Shown in pieces: positions 13,116 to 24,379 of a stretch of 64,000 nt of DNA. The stretch spans positions 2,776,907-2,840,906 of the forward strand of contig NZ_CP040021.1 in assembly GCF_005280275.1 (NCBI RefSeq), written 5' to 3'. The notes under the pieces are model-generated. The model had not been told where the DNA came from. It saw nothing but the letters and a program-made list of their open reading frames with translations, and did no database searches. This stretch comes from Salinivibrio kushneri (GTDB lineage Bacteria; Pseudomonadota; Gammaproteobacteria; Enterobacterales; Vibrionaceae). The translations under genes and the position numbers were made by a program. Within the stretch, counting starts at the first letter, position 1, and each line of letters opens with the position of its first letter.

Positions 13116-13936
13116 TGATTGAGTGCCTCTCTTAACTGCTCACGCACACGTTCGGTTTGTGGCCGACAGCCACGCCATAGGGCAAAGCTTTCCGCCGCTT
13201 GTTCCACTAGCATACCCAAACCGTCTAAACACCGCCCTGCTCCTTGGCGCTGCGCCCATTGATTGCTGGTTGTGCAGCCAGCTTGATACACCATGTCATA
13301 GACAGTGGTCGCTGGGCCAATTGCGCCGTGAGGAACAGGAGGATGGCTTTGATGTAAGCTCGCCGAGGTCGCGTTAATGATCACATCAACGGGCGCCGCC
13401 ATGGGTTTATCCACGGCATGACGGGTGATCGGTCCGGCCTCACCAAATGCAGCGGCTAGTTGCTGGGCTTTTTGCTCGGTGCGATTCACCATCATCAGCG
13501 ATGCTGGCGCTTGCTCCAGTAAAGGAAGTAACACACCCCGTGCTGCACCGCCCGCTCCCACAACCATAATACGCTTATCGCGCAGTGCCACATGGTGATA
13601 GTGTAAGTCAGTCACCAAGCCGGCCCCATCCGTATTATCACCCAGTAGGGAACCATCGCTTTGCTTAACCAGTGTATTCACGGCACCGGCGCGGCGGGCA
13701 CGCTCTGTCAGTGTATCGGCCCAATCATACGCTTGCTGTTTAAAAGGCACGGTCACATTGGCGCCACACCCTCCTTGCGCAAAAAACGCCTGCATGGTGG
13801 TCACAAAGCCTTCAAGCGGCGCCTCAATGGCTTGATAGTCGATGTCTTGTTGAGTTTGTGTCGCAAATGCGGCGTGGATCTGCGGCGACTTACTGTGGCC
13901 AATCGGATGGCCGACCACGCAATAACGATCGGTCAT
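13112..13936 (-). CDS. aroE: Shikimate dehydrogenase (NADP+)
   Basis: A 274-residue protein that reduces 3-dehydroshikimate to shikimate in aromatic amino-acid synthesis. The N-terminal substrate domain shows VVGHPIGHSKSPQIH and GANVTVPFKQQAYD, with the catalytic lysine in VPFK. LGDNTDGAGLVTDL supplies the catalytic Asp. The NADP domain has VVGAGGAARGVLLPLL and the NRTEQKAQQL phosphate-binding segment. The length matches AroE (about 272 residues). It lies three bases after hemF. Confidence 0.96.
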   Translation of the reverse strand: MTDRYCVVGHPIGHSKSPQIHAAFATQTQQDIDYQAIEAPLEGFVTTMQAFFAQGGCGANVTVPFKQQAYDWADTLTERARRAGAVNTLVKQSDGSLLGDNTDGAGLVTDLHYHHVALRDKRIMVVGAGGAARGVLLPLLEQAPASLMMVNRTEQKAQQLAAAFGEAGPITRHAVDKPMAAPVDVIINATSASLHQSHPPVPHGAIGPATTVYDMVYQAGCTTSNQWAQRQGAGRCLDGLGMLVEQAAESFALWRGCRPQTERVREQLREALNQ

Positions 13937-13939
13937 CTG

Positions 13940-14893
<954 letters not shown>

Positions 14894-14944
14894 TTACCTG
14901 ATCCACGCACTGGGATCTTGACGGAATTTCATCCCCCACCGCTG

Positions 14945-14982
14945 ACGCAAACGTTTTCCTTGCGATGAAATCTGGGTATAAT
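14945..14982 (+). promoter_or_regulatory. purEK promoter with PurR operator
   Basis: ACGCAAACGTTTTCCT at 14945-14960 closely matches the PurR operator consensus and the E. coli purEK operator. It covers a -35 element TTTTCC (14954-14959). The -10 is a perfect TATAAT at 14977-14982 after 17 bases. Purine-dependent repression of purEK is therefore likely. Confidence 0.85.
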
Positions 14983-15035
14983 TCGCGCCACGCTCAGCTT
15001 AACCTATTCACGCTTGTCATCAAGAAGGACGTATT

Positions 15036-15518
15036 ATGACTGTCGGTATCATCATGGGCTCGCAATCCGATTGGCCTACCATGACACATGCAGCGGCTAT
15101 GTTGGATCACTTTGCCATCCCTTACGAAACCCGTATTGTCTCCGCCCATCGCACACCACAGTTACTTGCCGACTACGCCCAACAAGCGGCCGAGCGCGGG
15201 ATTAAAGTGATTATTGCCGGTGCCGGGGGTGCCGCCCATCTACCTGGGATGACCGCCGCACACACCAGCCTGCCGGTACTCGGCGTACCGGTCCAGTCAA
15301 AAGCGTTAAAGGGCATGGACTCATTGCTTTCTATTGCTCAAATGCCTAAAGGCGTGGCAGTGGGTACGCTCGCCATTGGTGACGCAGGCGCCGCGAATGC
15401 AGGCCTCCTTGCAGCACAAATTCTCGCCACGGCCGACCCTGATTTGATGACAAAAGTGGATGCGTTTCGCCAAGTGCAAACTGAGGCTGTTCTCGCTCAA
15501 CCCAACCCACAAGGGTAA
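15036..15518 (+). CDS. purE: N5-carboxyaminoimidazole ribonucleotide mutase (class I PurE)
   Basis: A 160-residue PurE that converts N5-CAIR to CAIR in purine synthesis. The nucleotide-binding start [14 protein letters not shown] and the class I block [13 protein letters not shown] are clear. [25 protein letters not shown] is the conserved core, given here only as a location near residues 65-90. AAGAAGGAC-type pairing upstream (15023-15030) supports this start. It is followed after four bases by purK, its partner. Confidence 0.96.
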   Translation: MTVGIIMGSQSDWPTMTHAAAMLDHFAIPYETRIVSAHRTPQLLADYAQQAAERGIKVIIAGAGGAAHLPGMTAAHTSLPVLGVPVQSKALKGMDSLLSIAQMPKGVAVGTLAIGDAGAANAGLLAAQILATADPDLMTKVDAFRQVQTEAVLAQPNPQG

Positions 15519-15522
15519 AACC

Positions 15523-16671
15523 ATGAATATTCTGGTGTTAGGCGCGGGACAACTGGCCCGGATGATGGCCTTGGCCGGCGCGCCGCTCAATCTTATCGTC
15601 AGCGCCTATGATGTGCGTAGTGGCGACATTATTCACCCACTGACGCTGCAACCACTGGGGCACGGCCTCAATACGGCCATCGCCGGCGCAGATATTATCA
15701 CCGCGGAATTTGAGCATATCCCCGCCGATATCTTGCATCACTGTGAGCAAAGCGGGAAATTACGCCCCAGCGCCCAGGCAATTCTAACCGGTGGCGATCG
15801 CCAAATTGAGAAAGCCCTACTGATGCAAGCAGGCGTCGCCAATGCGCCGTACCGTGTGGTGTATACACAGGCGGATTTAGAAAAGGCAGTCGACGCACTG
15901 GGCGCGCCCTTGGTCCTCAAAAGTACCTTGGATGGTTATGACGGCAAAGGACAATGGCGCTATCGTGACGGCGATGATCTTCACGCATTATGGGCCGAGC
16001 TCGACGCCTTTCTCACCGCGCCCGGACAGCGCGATGGGCAAGCCATCATTGCCGAGGCTATGATCCCTTTTGACCGAGAAGTGTCACTGATTGGTGTGCG
16101 TGGCGCGAATGGTGAATTTGCCAGCTATAGCCTGACCCAAAACCACCACCATGATGGGATATTGACCCTGTCTGTGGTGCGCCCGGATGAGGATGCCTTG
16201 CAAACACAGGCAGCGGACATGTTGGAAAAGATTGCTAGCGCGCTGAACTATGTGGGTGTGCTCGCAGTGGAATTCTTTGATGTGGACGGCAGCTTGCTGG
16301 TGAACGAGATAGCACCTCGGGTGCACAACTCCGGTCACTGGACACAGCAAGGCAGCGCATGTTGCCAGTTTGAAAACCACCTGCGCGCCGTCAGCGGCTT
16401 ACCCCTCGGCCCGACCGAGTTAATCCAGCCAACGGCGATGATTAATGTCTTAGGCCAAGGCAGTGTTCCGCTTGCGACCTATCGTGATGCCCATGTGCAT
16501 TGGTATAACAAAACGCCTCGTCCGGGGCGCAAAGTGGGTCATATTAATGTCACGGCCACATCGAACGCAGAGCTTGCCACCAAATTAGCCAGCCTCGCCA
16601 GCTACCTCCCCGACAATGCTTTTCACGGTTTAAAATCGGCTGCACTGGCTCTTGCCGCGCAAACCGACTAA
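15523..16671 (+). CDS. purK: N5-carboxyaminoimidazole ribonucleotide synthase
   Basis: A 382-residue ATP-grasp enzyme that carboxylates AIR with bicarbonate and ATP to give N5-CAIR, the substrate of PurE. Visible blocks are MNILVLGAGQLARMM, LKSTLDGYDGKGQW, EAMIPFDREVSLIGVR and VNEIAPRVHNSGHWTQ. The open frame extends upstream into purE, but the ATG at 15523 gives the family N-terminus and follows AAGGG. Its 3' end overlaps the convergent yrdD by four bases. Confidence 0.96.
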   Translation: MNILVLGAGQLARMMALAGAPLNLIVSAYDVRSGDIIHPLTLQPLGHGLNTAIAGADIITAEFEHIPADILHHCEQSGKLRPSAQAILTGGDRQIEKALLMQAGVANAPYRVVYTQADLEKAVDALGAPLVLKSTLDGYDGKGQWRYRDGDDLHALWAELDAFLTAPGQRDGQAIIAEAMIPFDREVSLIGVRGANGEFASYSLTQNHHHDGILTLSVVRPDEDALQTQAADMLEKIASALNYVGVLAVEFFDVDGSLLVNEIAPRVHNSGHWTQQGSACCQFENHLRAVSGLPLGPTELIQPTAMINVLGQGSVPLATYRDAHVHWYNKTPRPGRKVGHINVTATSNAELATKLASLASYLPDNAFHGLKSAALALAAQTD

Positions 16672-17225
16672 TCCTCACTCTCCGATTCTGCAGCCGATTC
16701 ACCTTGAATCGCGCTGCAGGGCTTATCGGCACATTGATGCACCGTCTTGCCGCCTTTCTTACGCTCCACCAGCAGCGCAAAGCCACATTGTTCGCAGGTG
16801 CCAGCTATCGGTTGTGCGTTTACTGCAAAATGGCACTTAGGGTACTGGTCACAGGCAAAAAAACGCTTACCGTAACGCGAGGTACGCTCCACCAGCTCAC
16901 CTTTGTGGCAGGCAGGGCAGGTTAGGGTGGTATGATCGGGTTCGTCCGGTTTTTCGATATGCGTACATTGTGGGAACTGATCGCAGCCAATAAACATACC
17001 GAATCGACCTTGACGTAACACCAATTCTCCCTGATGACACGCCGGGCAAGCCACGCCAAGCGCTTTCACTACATGGCCATCGCCATGATGTAACGCCTTG
17101 GTATAGTGGCAGTCTGGGTAGGCCGTACAGGCCAAAAACGGGCCTCGTTTGCCCGATTTAAATGCAAGAGCGCTGCCACATTCCGGGCAGCGCTCCTGGG
17201 TGTTCGGGGTGTTTTCTTTACTCAT
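16668..17225 (-). CDS. yrdD: Topoisomerase-type C4 zinc-finger protein YrdD
   Basis: A 185-residue protein made of three or four zinc-ribbon repeats like the C-terminal domains of DNA topoisomerase I. Examples are CPECG...CTAYPDCHY, CPACHQG...CDQFPQCTH, CPACHKG...CDQYPKCHF and CEQCG...CADKPC. The catalytic topoisomerase core is absent, as in E. coli YrdD (about 180 residues). It probably binds single-stranded DNA; its role is not established. It is the last gene of the LysM-dprA-smg-yrdD run. Confidence 0.9.
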   Translation of the reverse strand: MSKENTPNTQERCPECGSALAFKSGKRGPFLACTAYPDCHYTKALHHGDGHVVKALGVACPACHQGELVLRQGRFGMFIGCDQFPQCTHIEKPDEPDHTTLTCPACHKGELVERTSRYGKRFFACDQYPKCHFAVNAQPIAGTCEQCGFALLVERKKGGKTVHQCADKPCSAIQGESAAESESED

Positions 17226-17253
17226 TCACACCTTTCACTGTTGTTGAGAAGCG

Positions 17254-17727
17254 CTAGTGCACGTATCCCTCTTGTGCGTCGTACAGCATGTCTTCCATCT
17301 GTGTATACGCACGCTCGTTACCGGGCACGTTAAACAGCACCATCAAAATCACCCATTTTAGGTCATCAAGACCAAATTCTTGGGTCTCGAGTTCCATCAC
17401 CCGATCGATCACCATTTCACGCGTTTCCGGTGACAGCACCCCAGCCTGCTCTAAGAATAAGAGGAAGCCTCGGCTTTCTTGGTCGATAAAGCGTGTTTCT
17501 TGCTCGGTATAGATTCGAATCGAGCTTTGGGCACTGCCTGATAGGTAAGGCTGTTTATCCGCATATTGCAACTGTGCCAGCTTTTCAAGCCAGTTCAGGG
17601 CTTTATATATATCGTCTTGATGAAAACCCGCGCGGGACAATTCATCTGCTAATTCGTCCTGATCGATCATCACTTCCACATCGCTATGGATGTAGGTTTC
17701 GAACAGGTACATAAGAATGTCCATCAT
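17254..17727 (-). CDS. smg: Smg family protein (DUF494)
   Basis: A 157-residue acidic protein with the DUF494 pattern: [16 protein letters not shown] start, [25 protein letters not shown] in the first half, and a [17 protein letters not shown] block near the C-terminus. The function of Smg is unknown, but it commonly sits downstream of dprA. The ribosome-binding site AGGAGG lies in the last codons of dprA, which ends two bases upstream, so the two are probably coupled. A second ATG directly after the first is an equally good start. Confidence 0.92.
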   Translation of the reverse strand: MMDILMYLFETYIHSDVEVMIDQDELADELSRAGFHQDDIYKALNWLEKLAQLQYADKQPYLSGSAQSSIRIYTEQETRFIDQESRGFLLFLEQAGVLSPETREMVIDRVMELETQEFGLDDLKWVILMVLFNVPGNERAYTQMEDMLYDAQEGYVH

Positions 17728-17729
17728 GG

Positions 17730-18839
17730 CTAGCCCCTCCTCGTTCTGACATAGCCACCGGGTACTGCTGCTACAAGCCCCTGGAGTTCTAAGTCTAACA
17801 ACTGCATCATGATTTCGTGAACCGGTTGGTTGCAGCGCTCAGCCAGTACGTCGACACACGTCGCGTTAGTCCCTACGTTAGCCAACAGCGCAGAAAATGG
17901 CAATCCTTCGTGCGTATCTAACTTGGGTGCATCACTAAATAATTCATGTTGCTGACTCACAGCAAACTGCACCAAGCTATCCACATCACTTATAATATCA
18001 TCAACACAGTCAACTAACACCGCACCTTGTTTTATCAATTGGTGGCAACCGCGCGATTGGACTTGGTCAATGGGACCGGGAATCGCAAACACACTCCGGT
18101 TTTGCTCTAGCGCATAACGCGCCGTGATCAGTGACCCACTTTGCGGTGCGGCCTCTACCACCAATACACCCGCCGACAACCCACTGATCAGTCGATTGCG
18201 GCGCGGAAAGTGTTCGGCCCTTGGCGGCGCGTCTGGCCAAAACTCGGAAACCAGAGCCCCTTGCGCTTCAATTCGCTTGGCCAATGCGCGATGTCGCGCG
18301 GGATACACATTGGCAAGTCCGCTTCCCAACACCGCCAAAGTCTTACCGCCGCCTTCAAGTGCGCCTTTGTGTGCCCGGCCATCAATGCCAAGCGCAAGCC
18401 CACTGGTAATCGCAACACCATGCTCAACCAGTTGTTTAGCAAATTGATACGCTGTCTCTAAACCTTGTGGGGTCGCGTGACGGCTGCCCACCATCGCCAA
18501 CTGGGGCATCGCCAAGCAAGAGAGATCCCCTTGCACATACAAGACCAAAGGTGGCCGTGAGATTTCTCTGAGTAGTGCCGGGTAGGCAGGATGATCAAAG
18601 CCAATAAGGTGGCAATTATCTTGCCTCGCCCACTTAAGGCTGCGTTCAATCATGGCATGGTTGGGGTGGGTGATCGCCTGACATTGCTCAGCGGTTAAGC
18701 CAACCGCGGCAAGCTCATAATGCGTTTGGTCACATAACGCATCGATGGGCACTTTGGCCAACAGCGCGCGCCGTTGCGAGACGCGCAACCGCGGCACTTG
18801 GGTCAGCGTCAACCATCCTCGCAGCGATTTATCGTCCAT
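17730..18839 (-). CDS. dprA: DNA processing protein DprA (Smf)
   Basis: A 369-residue DprA. It binds incoming single-stranded DNA during natural transformation and loads RecA. After an N-terminal helical region, the Rossmann-like core has [34 protein letters not shown] and [21 protein letters not shown]-terminal winged-helix-like domain follows (about residues 300-369). The frame extends ten codons further upstream, but MDDKSLRGW at 18839 is the likelier start and overlaps the LysM gene by 11 bases. Together with comM at 29-30 kb it suggests competence for transformation. Confidence 0.95.
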   Translation of the reverse strand: MDDKSLRGWLTLTQVPRLRVSQRRALLAKVPIDALCDQTHYELAAVGLTAEQCQAITHPNHAMIERSLKWARQDNCHLIGFDHPAYPALLREISRPPLVLYVQGDLSCLAMPQLAMVGSRHATPQGLETAYQFAKQLVEHGVAITSGLALGIDGRAHKGALEGGGKTLAVLGSGLANVYPARHRALAKRIEAQGALVSEFWPDAPPRAEHFPRRNRLISGLSAGVLVVEAAPQSGSLITARYALEQNRSVFAIPGPIDQVQSRGCHQLIKQGAVLVDCVDDIISDVDSLVQFAVSQQHELFSDAPKLDTHEGLPFSALLANVGTNATCVDVLAERCNQPVHEIMMQLLDLELQGLVAAVPGGYVRTRRG

Positions 18840-19890
18840 AGGCCGGTTGAGGAGAAGGCGGCACCGCATGCATGCCGGCTTTGATAGGCTGACGCGCTTG
18901 GGTGATCACCGCCAAACTAACCCAGGGATAGGCCCGAACCACCATGGTTTGTCCCACTGTCACATCAGGCATGGGTGTGATGGCCTGTGTCGTGCTTTCG
19001 TTCGCGTTTTGATAGCGATATTCACCGGGGCCATTTAACACGTTGGCGCCAGCTTCAGTGACAGTAAACATTTGCCCGGCGGTTACGCCATCTTTGGCGC
19101 CTTTATCGAGCACCACAAGCTGGCCATTCGCCACATACTCACTGCCATAAAGGTGCCCTAATAACGTGGCGTCGATTTGCGCCGCTTGGGGCCAAAACCG
19201 AGGAGACGTTTTCTCAGGCAAAGGTAACAAGACATCATTGGGGCGCACTTCCTGCACCACGCTTGTGAGTGTCAGCACACTGCGCCCTTGGCTTTGCGCA
19301 CGGATACGCCCATCAGCCACATGTTTTAAGCTCACCATAGCGGTAGATTCAGCGCCAGCGCCTGACTTCTCGGTGCGCGAGAAAGTTTTCTCAACCCGAA
19401 AAACCTGCCAGTCTTTAGCATTCAGCGCGGCATCCACATATAGGGTATCGTGTAGGGAAAGATATTGACGTCCATCGGTCGAGCCAAGCACGCGAGGCAA
19501 GGCGACCAAGCGCGCTTTTTCGACCAACATGTCCTGTCGTAAATAGGGAAGCAGCCTCGAATCAACGCTGGTGAGTGCCGGTGTATCGGACACCTTTCCG
19601 TGCGGCGCGATCGCCTCTTGGGGCTGATAGCTGACGGTAGGTTGTCCTGCTTGCCATGTGAGCGTCAGCACATCACCGGGGTAAATTAGGTTGGGATCGT
19701 TTATAGCCGGATTCGCGTACCATACCTTGGGCCACTGCCAAGGGTTATCAAAAAAGGTGGCGGCGATGTCCCACAAGGTATCTCCCCGCTCAACCACATA
19801 ACGCTGACTCTCGGCAGGACCGGCTGCCAGTATTGGTAGCGCGACAACCAATAACCCAGCAGCGGCCAGATTGAATAGCTTTCTTGTCAT
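18829..19890 (-). CDS. LysM-domain periplasmic/envelope protein
   Basis: A 353-residue protein with a Sec signal peptide (MTRKLFNLAAAGLLVVALPILAAG; cut likely after ILA near residue 22). One LysM domain follows (about residues 28-78: YVVERGDTLWDIAATFFDNPWQWPKVW...INDPNLIYPGDVLTL). The rest, about 250 residues, matches the uncharacterised family encoded beside def/dprA in vibrios. LysM suggests peptidoglycan binding. An in-frame GTG lies 15 bases upstream, but the ATG at 19890 has GAGGAAG at good spacing. It overlaps dprA and is divergent from def. Confidence 0.9.
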   Translation of the reverse strand: MTRKLFNLAAAGLLVVALPILAAGPAESQRYVVERGDTLWDIAATFFDNPWQWPKVWYANPAINDPNLIYPGDVLTLTWQAGQPTVSYQPQEAIAPHGKVSDTPALTSVDSRLLPYLRQDMLVEKARLVALPRVLGSTDGRQYLSLHDTLYVDAALNAKDWQVFRVEKTFSRTEKSGAGAESTAMVSLKHVADGRIRAQSQGRSVLTLTSVVQEVRPNDVLLPLPEKTSPRFWPQAAQIDATLLGHLYGSEYVANGQLVVLDKGAKDGVTAGQMFTVTEAGANVLNGPGEYRYQNANESTTQAITPMPDVTVGQTMVVRAYPWVSLAVITQARQPIKAGMHAVPPSPQPAYGR

Positions 19891-19924
19891 CAATGTCTTC
19901 CTCACCCGACGAATGATGCTGATG

Positions 19925-19954
19925 CTGTCAATTGGCTGGTAAAATGTCTAGAAT
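19925..19954 (+). promoter_or_regulatory. Possible promoter of def-fmt
   Basis: CTGTCA (19925-19930) and TAGAAT (19949-19954) are separated by 18 bases, about 50 bases before the def start. Spacing is one over the optimum. Confidence 0.4.
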
Positions 19955-20007
19955 TAACCCAATTACCCCGTGCCGCTTTCGGCACAGTTCAATTTTTATG
20001 AGACGTT

Positions 20008-20520
20008 ATGGCTTTACTGAACGTATTAACATTCCCAGATGAGCGCCTTCGCACCGTGGCTAAGCCAGTGGATGCTGTCACGCCTGAGATCCAAAAAATG
20101 GCTGATGACATGGTTGAAACCATGTACGCCCAAGACGGTATTGGTCTCGCGGCCACGCAAGTAGATTTTCACCAACGCATGGTGGTGATTGATGTGTCTG
20201 ACACCCGTGATCAACCCATGGTGCTTATCAACCCCGAAATCATCGAAAAGCGTGGTGAAGATGGTATTGAAGAAGGGTGCTTATCTGTGCCCAGCGCACG
20301 TGCATTGGTCCCTCGTGCGGCCGAAGTGACAGTAAAAGCGCTGGATCGCGATGGTAACCCTATTCAGTTTGATGCCGACGACCTACTCGCGATTTGTGTT
20401 CAGCATGAGCTTGACCATCTAGAAGGTAAGCTTTTTGTTGATTATCTTTCGCCACTGAAGCGACAACGCATCAAGCAGAAGATGGAAAAAATCAAACGCG
20501 CTAACCAAAAAGCAAGTTGA
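20008..20520 (+). CDS. def: Peptide deformylase
   Basis: A 170-residue Fe2+/Zn2+ hydrolase that removes the formyl group from nascent proteins. All three motifs are intact: GIGLAATQV (motif 1), EEGCLSVP with the metal-binding Cys (motif 2) and QHELDHLEG with the HExxH metal site (motif 3). The length matches the family. fmt follows seven bases downstream and carries out the opposing formylation step on initiator tRNA. Confidence 0.98.
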   Translation: MALLNVLTFPDERLRTVAKPVDAVTPEIQKMADDMVETMYAQDGIGLAATQVDFHQRMVVIDVSDTRDQPMVLINPEIIEKRGEDGIEEGCLSVPSARALVPRAAEVTVKALDRDGNPIQFDADDLLAICVQHELDHLEGKLFVDYLSPLKRQRIKQKMEKIKRANQKAS

Positions 20521-20527
20521 GGTCACT

Positions 20528-21472
20528 TTGAGCACACCGCTGCGTATAGTATTTGCGGGCACGCCGGATTTTGCCGCGCGCCATTTGCAAGCCCTGCTCG
20601 ACAGTGAGCATGAGGTGATTGCGGCTTATAGCCGTGAAGATAAACCCGCTGGCCGAGGAAAAAAGCTTACCGCCAGCCCGGTGAAACAGCTCGCCCTTGA
20701 GCATGACTTACCCGTCTACCAACCCCGCACCTTGCGTGATGAACAAGCGCAAGCCGAGCTGGCTGCCTTGAATGCTGATGTGATGGTGGTTGTCGCTTAC
20801 GGGCTTATTCTCCCCAAAGCGGTCTTGGATACACCTCGATTAGGCTGTGTGAATGTCCATGGCTCCATCCTGCCTCGCTGGCGTGGCGCGGCCCCTATCG
20901 AGCGAGCCGTATGGGCCGGCGACAATGAGACCGGCGTCACCATCATGCAGATGGATGAGGGGCTCGATACCGGCGACATGCTCAAAATTGCCACCTTACC
21001 CATTGATGAGAAAGAGACCAGTGGCAGCCTGTATCAGCGACTTGCAGAGCTGGGGCCGCAGGCATTGATCGACTGCCTTAATGACATGGCTAACGGCATT
21101 ATTCTTGCCGAGCCACAAAACGATGCCAAAGCCAACTACGCTGAAAAGCTGAGTAAGCAAGAAGCGCAAATCGATTGGCAGCGAGATGCCGCCTTTATCG
21201 AACGTTGTGTGCGCGCATTTAACCCACGTCCGATCAGCTACTTCACCTTAGGAGAGCAAAACATCAAGGTATGGGACGCTAACGCACTAGATATCGACGT
21301 GGACGCGGCACCAGGCACAGTGATCAACACTGACAAACACGGCATTCAGGTCGCGACCGGAAAAGGCGTGATCCAGCTGACCCAACTTCAGCCACCAGGC
21401 AAAAAAGCCATGCAAGCACATGAGCTGCTGAATGCTCGCCGTGAATGGTTTGAAACGGGTACCCAACTGTAG
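20528..21472 (+). CDS. fmt: Methionyl-tRNA formyltransferase
   Basis: A 314-residue enzyme that formylates Met-tRNA(fMet) with 10-formyl-THF. The catalytic domain shows [18 protein letters not shown], then [20 protein letters not shown] and [21 protein letters not shown], including the Asn-His-Asp catalytic set. A C-terminal OB-like domain spans about residues 205-314. The start codon is TTG at 20528; its ribosome-binding site GAGGT overlaps the def stop codon. No better ATG gives the conserved N-terminus. Confidence 0.97.
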   Translation: MSTPLRIVFAGTPDFAARHLQALLDSEHEVIAAYSREDKPAGRGKKLTASPVKQLALEHDLPVYQPRTLRDEQAQAELAALNADVMVVVAYGLILPKAVLDTPRLGCVNVHGSILPRWRGAAPIERAVWAGDNETGVTIMQMDEGLDTGDMLKIATLPIDEKETSGSLYQRLAELGPQALIDCLNDMANGIILAEPQNDAKANYAEKLSKQEAQIDWQRDAAFIERCVRAFNPRPISYFTLGEQNIKVWDANALDIDVDAAPGTVINTDKHGIQVATGKGVIQLTQLQPPGKKAMQAHELLNARREWFETGTQL

Positions 21473-21497
21473 GTTAATCGTGCCCTGCATGACGATA

Positions 21498-21523
21498 AGG
21501 CCAGTACGCTGGCCTTTTTTTAT
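21498..21523 (+). terminator. Terminator after def-fmt
   Basis: AAGGCCAG-TACG-CTGGCCTT followed by a run of T residues: a clean Rho-independent terminator between fmt and rsmB. Confidence 0.88.
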
Positions 21524-21574
21524 CTGGCTAACATCATCGTTTGATGCCAATTTGACCTTTGCATAGGTAAACAT

Positions 21575-22861
21575 ATGAATGTAAGAGCCGCGGCTGCCCG
21601 CGTTCTGTATCACGTGGTCGATCAGGGCCAATCACTGTCACAGCAGCTTCCTCTTGCTCAACAGCAGATCGCGCCACGCGACGCCGCCTTGTTGCAAGAG
21701 ATGTGTTACGGCACGTTACGCTGGCTGCCGCGCTTAGAGTATATCGTGCAAGCCCTGATGGACAAGCCACTGAAAGGCAAGCAACGTGTTTTCCATCACT
21801 TGCTACTGGTCGGGCTGTATCAGATTAGCTACATGCGGATCCCTGCCCATGCAGCGGTGGCTGAAACTGTCAACGCCACCAAGCCATTGAAGCGCCCACA
21901 ATTACGTGGATTGATTAACGCCATTTTGCGCAATTATCAACGCGATCAAGCGGCGCTAGACCAAGCGAGTCAAGCACACGAGGCCGGGCTTTATTGTCAC
22001 CCCAGCTGGTTACTCAAACGCCTTCAGGCCGCCTACCCCTCCAATTGGCAAGACATTGTGGCGGCAAATCATCAAAAGGCGCCGATGTGGCTGCGTGTCA
22101 ATCGCCAGTACCATTCACGAGAAAGCTACCACTCAGAGCTGCAACAAGCCGGTATTGGTGCCAGTGCTCACCCAGATGCGATGGATGCGCTGAAGCTCGA
22201 CGCGCCGTGTGATGTGTCTCGCCTACCCGGCTTTGACCAAGGCTGGGTGTCGGTACAAGATGCCGCCGCGCAGCTGGCTGTCGATTATCTCCAACCCGCG
22301 TCTGCAGAACATATTCTCGACTGCTGTGCCGCGCCAGGCGGGAAAACCTGTCATATTCTTGAGCATCAACCTGATGCCATAGTGACGGCCATTGATGCCG
22401 ATGAAAACCGCTTGTCGCGGATCAAAGAGAACCTGTCGCGGTTGGGCCTTAATGCTGAAGTGAAACACGCGGATGCCCGCGAGCCGAGCGCTTGGCATCA
22501 AGGGCCGACATTTGATCGTATTTTGCTGGATGCCCCTTGCTCTGCCACCGGCGTGATCCGACGTCATCCCGACATAAAGTGGCTGCGTCGTGACAGTGAT
22601 ATTCACGCCTTGGTCACGTTACAGGCAGAGATTTTAGACGCAATGTGGCAGCAATTAGCACCAGGCGGTACGCTGGTTTACGCCACTTGCTCAGTGTTAC
22701 CGGATGAAAACAGCGAGCAAATCCGTGCCTTTTTAGCCCGTGAGCCTTCCGCGATACTACGCACCGGCACGCAAACGCAGCCTGGTCGCCAGATTTTACC
22801 AGGCGAAGACGACATGGACGGTTTCTATTACGCATGCCTAGAAAAGCCTTTATGCGACTAG
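21575..22861 (+). CDS. rsmB: 16S rRNA m5C967 methyltransferase
   Basis: A 428-residue SAM-dependent methyltransferase that makes m5C at position 967 of 16S rRNA. The N-terminal NusB-like RNA-binding domain covers about residues 1-140. The methyltransferase domain has the SAM loop [32 protein letters not shown] with the motif IV Cys, and [14 protein letters not shown] with the catalytic Cys. It lies 18 bases upstream of trkA, a common gamma-proteobacterial pairing. Confidence 0.96.
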   Translation: MNVRAAAARVLYHVVDQGQSLSQQLPLAQQQIAPRDAALLQEMCYGTLRWLPRLEYIVQALMDKPLKGKQRVFHHLLLVGLYQISYMRIPAHAAVAETVNATKPLKRPQLRGLINAILRNYQRDQAALDQASQAHEAGLYCHPSWLLKRLQAAYPSNWQDIVAANHQKAPMWLRVNRQYHSRESYHSELQQAGIGASAHPDAMDALKLDAPCDVSRLPGFDQGWVSVQDAAAQLAVDYLQPASAEHILDCCAAPGGKTCHILEHQPDAIVTAIDADENRLSRIKENLSRLGLNAEVKHADAREPSAWHQGPTFDRILLDAPCSATGVIRRHPDIKWLRRDSDIHALVTLQAEILDAMWQQLAPGGTLVYATCSVLPDENSEQIRAFLAREPSAILRTGTQTQPGRQILPGEDDMDGFYYACLEKPLCD

Positions 22862-22879
22862 GCAGGGAGTGACAGTAGC

Positions 22880-24256
22880 ATGAAAATCATCATCTTGGGT
22901 GCAGGCCAAGTCGGCGGCACCTTGGCAGAAAACCTAGTGGGGGAAAACAACGATATCACCATTGTTGACCGCGCCCCGGAACGACTGCGTGAGCTGCAAG
23001 ACAAATATGACTTACGTGTGGTGCAAGGGTTTGCCAGCCATCCGACCACGCTGCAAGAGGCGGGGGCTCAAGATGCGGATATGCTGGTCGCGGTGACCAA
23101 CTCAGACGAGACCAATATGATCGCCTGCCAGGTCGCGTATACCCGATTTAATACCCCCAACCGTGTTGCCCGGATCCGCAGCCCTGAATACTTAGCGGTG
23201 AAAGAGCAACTGTTTAACAGTGATGCGTGTCCGGTTGACCACCTTATCGCCCCTGAAGAGTTGGTGACTCGTTATATTCGTCGTCTGATTGAATATCCAG
23301 GTGCCTTACAGGTGGTCAGTTTTGCTGACAAAAAGGTCGGTCTGGTTGCGGTTAAAGCGTATTACGGTGGTCCTTTAGTCGGAAAGGCCTTGTCGGCGCT
23401 GCGTGAACATATGCCGCATGTGGATACGCGTGTCGCCGCTATTTTCCGTCGTGATCGCCCGATTCGCCCGCAAGGTACCACCATCATTGAAGCCGATGAC
23501 GAAGTATTTTTCGTCGCCGCGAGTAACCATATTCGTTCGGTGATGAGTGAGTTGCAGCGCCTTGAAAAGCCCTACAAACGCATCATGATTGTTGGTGGTG
23601 GTAATATCGGGGCAGGCCTCGCGATGGCGTTGGAGCGTCAATACAGTGTGAAGTTGATTGAACGTAACCTGACCCGCGCCGAGCACCTTTCTGAGTTACT
23701 GGAAGAAACTACGGTCTTTTGTGGTGACGCCTCCGACCAAGAGCTGCTCAGTGAAGAGCACATTGATCAGATTGATGTATTTATCGCGGTCACCAACGAA
23801 GATGAAGCCAACATTATGTCGGCGATGTTGGCGAAACGCCTTGGCGCCAAAAAAGTCATGGTGCTTATCCAGCGCGGCGCTTATGTGGATTTGGTGCAAG
23901 GCGGGGTAATTGATATTGCCATCTCCCCTCAACAGGCGACGATATCTGCGCTGCTCACCCATGTTCGCCGCGCAGACATTGTTAATGTCTCGTCACTACG
24001 ACGCGGTGCCGCCGAGGCCATCGAGGCAATCGCCCATGGGGATGCATCCACCTCGAAAGTGGTCGGGCGCGCCATCGGCGAAATCAAACTGCCACCAGGT
24101 ACCACGATCGGTGCCGTGGTGCGCGGCGATGAAGTGCTAATTGCGCACGACAAAACCGTGATTCAGCAAGACGACCATGTGGTGTTGTTCTTGGTGAACA
24201 AAAAATACATTCCTGACGTTGAGCGCCTGTTCCAGCCCAGTCCTTTCTTCCTTTAA
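22880..24256 (+). CDS. trkA: Trk potassium uptake system regulatory subunit TrkA
   Basis: A 458-residue cytoplasmic NAD-binding ring protein that gates TrkH/TrkG K+ channels. It has two repeats, each a Rossmann RCK_N domain plus an RCK_C domain: [17 protein letters not shown] (residues 2-18) and [18 protein letters not shown] (about 234-251). The length equals E. coli TrkA. No trkH is within the window. Confidence 0.97.
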   Translation: MKIIILGAGQVGGTLAENLVGENNDITIVDRAPERLRELQDKYDLRVVQGFASHPTTLQEAGAQDADMLVAVTNSDETNMIACQVAYTRFNTPNRVARIRSPEYLAVKEQLFNSDACPVDHLIAPEELVTRYIRRLIEYPGALQVVSFADKKVGLVAVKAYYGGPLVGKALSALREHMPHVDTRVAAIFRRDRPIRPQGTTIIEADDEVFFVAASNHIRSVMSELQRLEKPYKRIMIVGGGNIGAGLAMALERQYSVKLIERNLTRAEHLSELLEETTVFCGDASDQELLSEEHIDQIDVFIAVTNEDEANIMSAMLAKRLGAKKVMVLIQRGAYVDLVQGGVIDIAISPQQATISALLTHVRRADIVNVSSLRRGAAEAIEAIAHGDASTSKVVGRAIGEIKLPPGTTIGAVVRGDEVLIAHDKTVIQQDDHVVLFLVNKKYIPDVERLFQPSPFFL

Positions 24257-24262
24257 TCCTAT

Positions 24263-24286
24263 CCTGCAGGCGTTGTTGCCTGCAGG
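24263..24286 (+). terminator. Hairpin after trkA
   Basis: CCTGCAGGC-GTTGTT-GCCTGCAGG is a perfect stem just after the trkA stop. The following T tract is delayed (TTTTT about 11 bases later), so termination strength is uncertain. Confidence 0.6.
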
Positions 24287-24379
24287 CTCACGGTTTTTCG
24301 CTGTCTACTGCCGTTCCAATCACTTTGGGTATACACTAATAAAAGCTCTCTTGGTATCGACAACGCAGAAAGGAACGCC

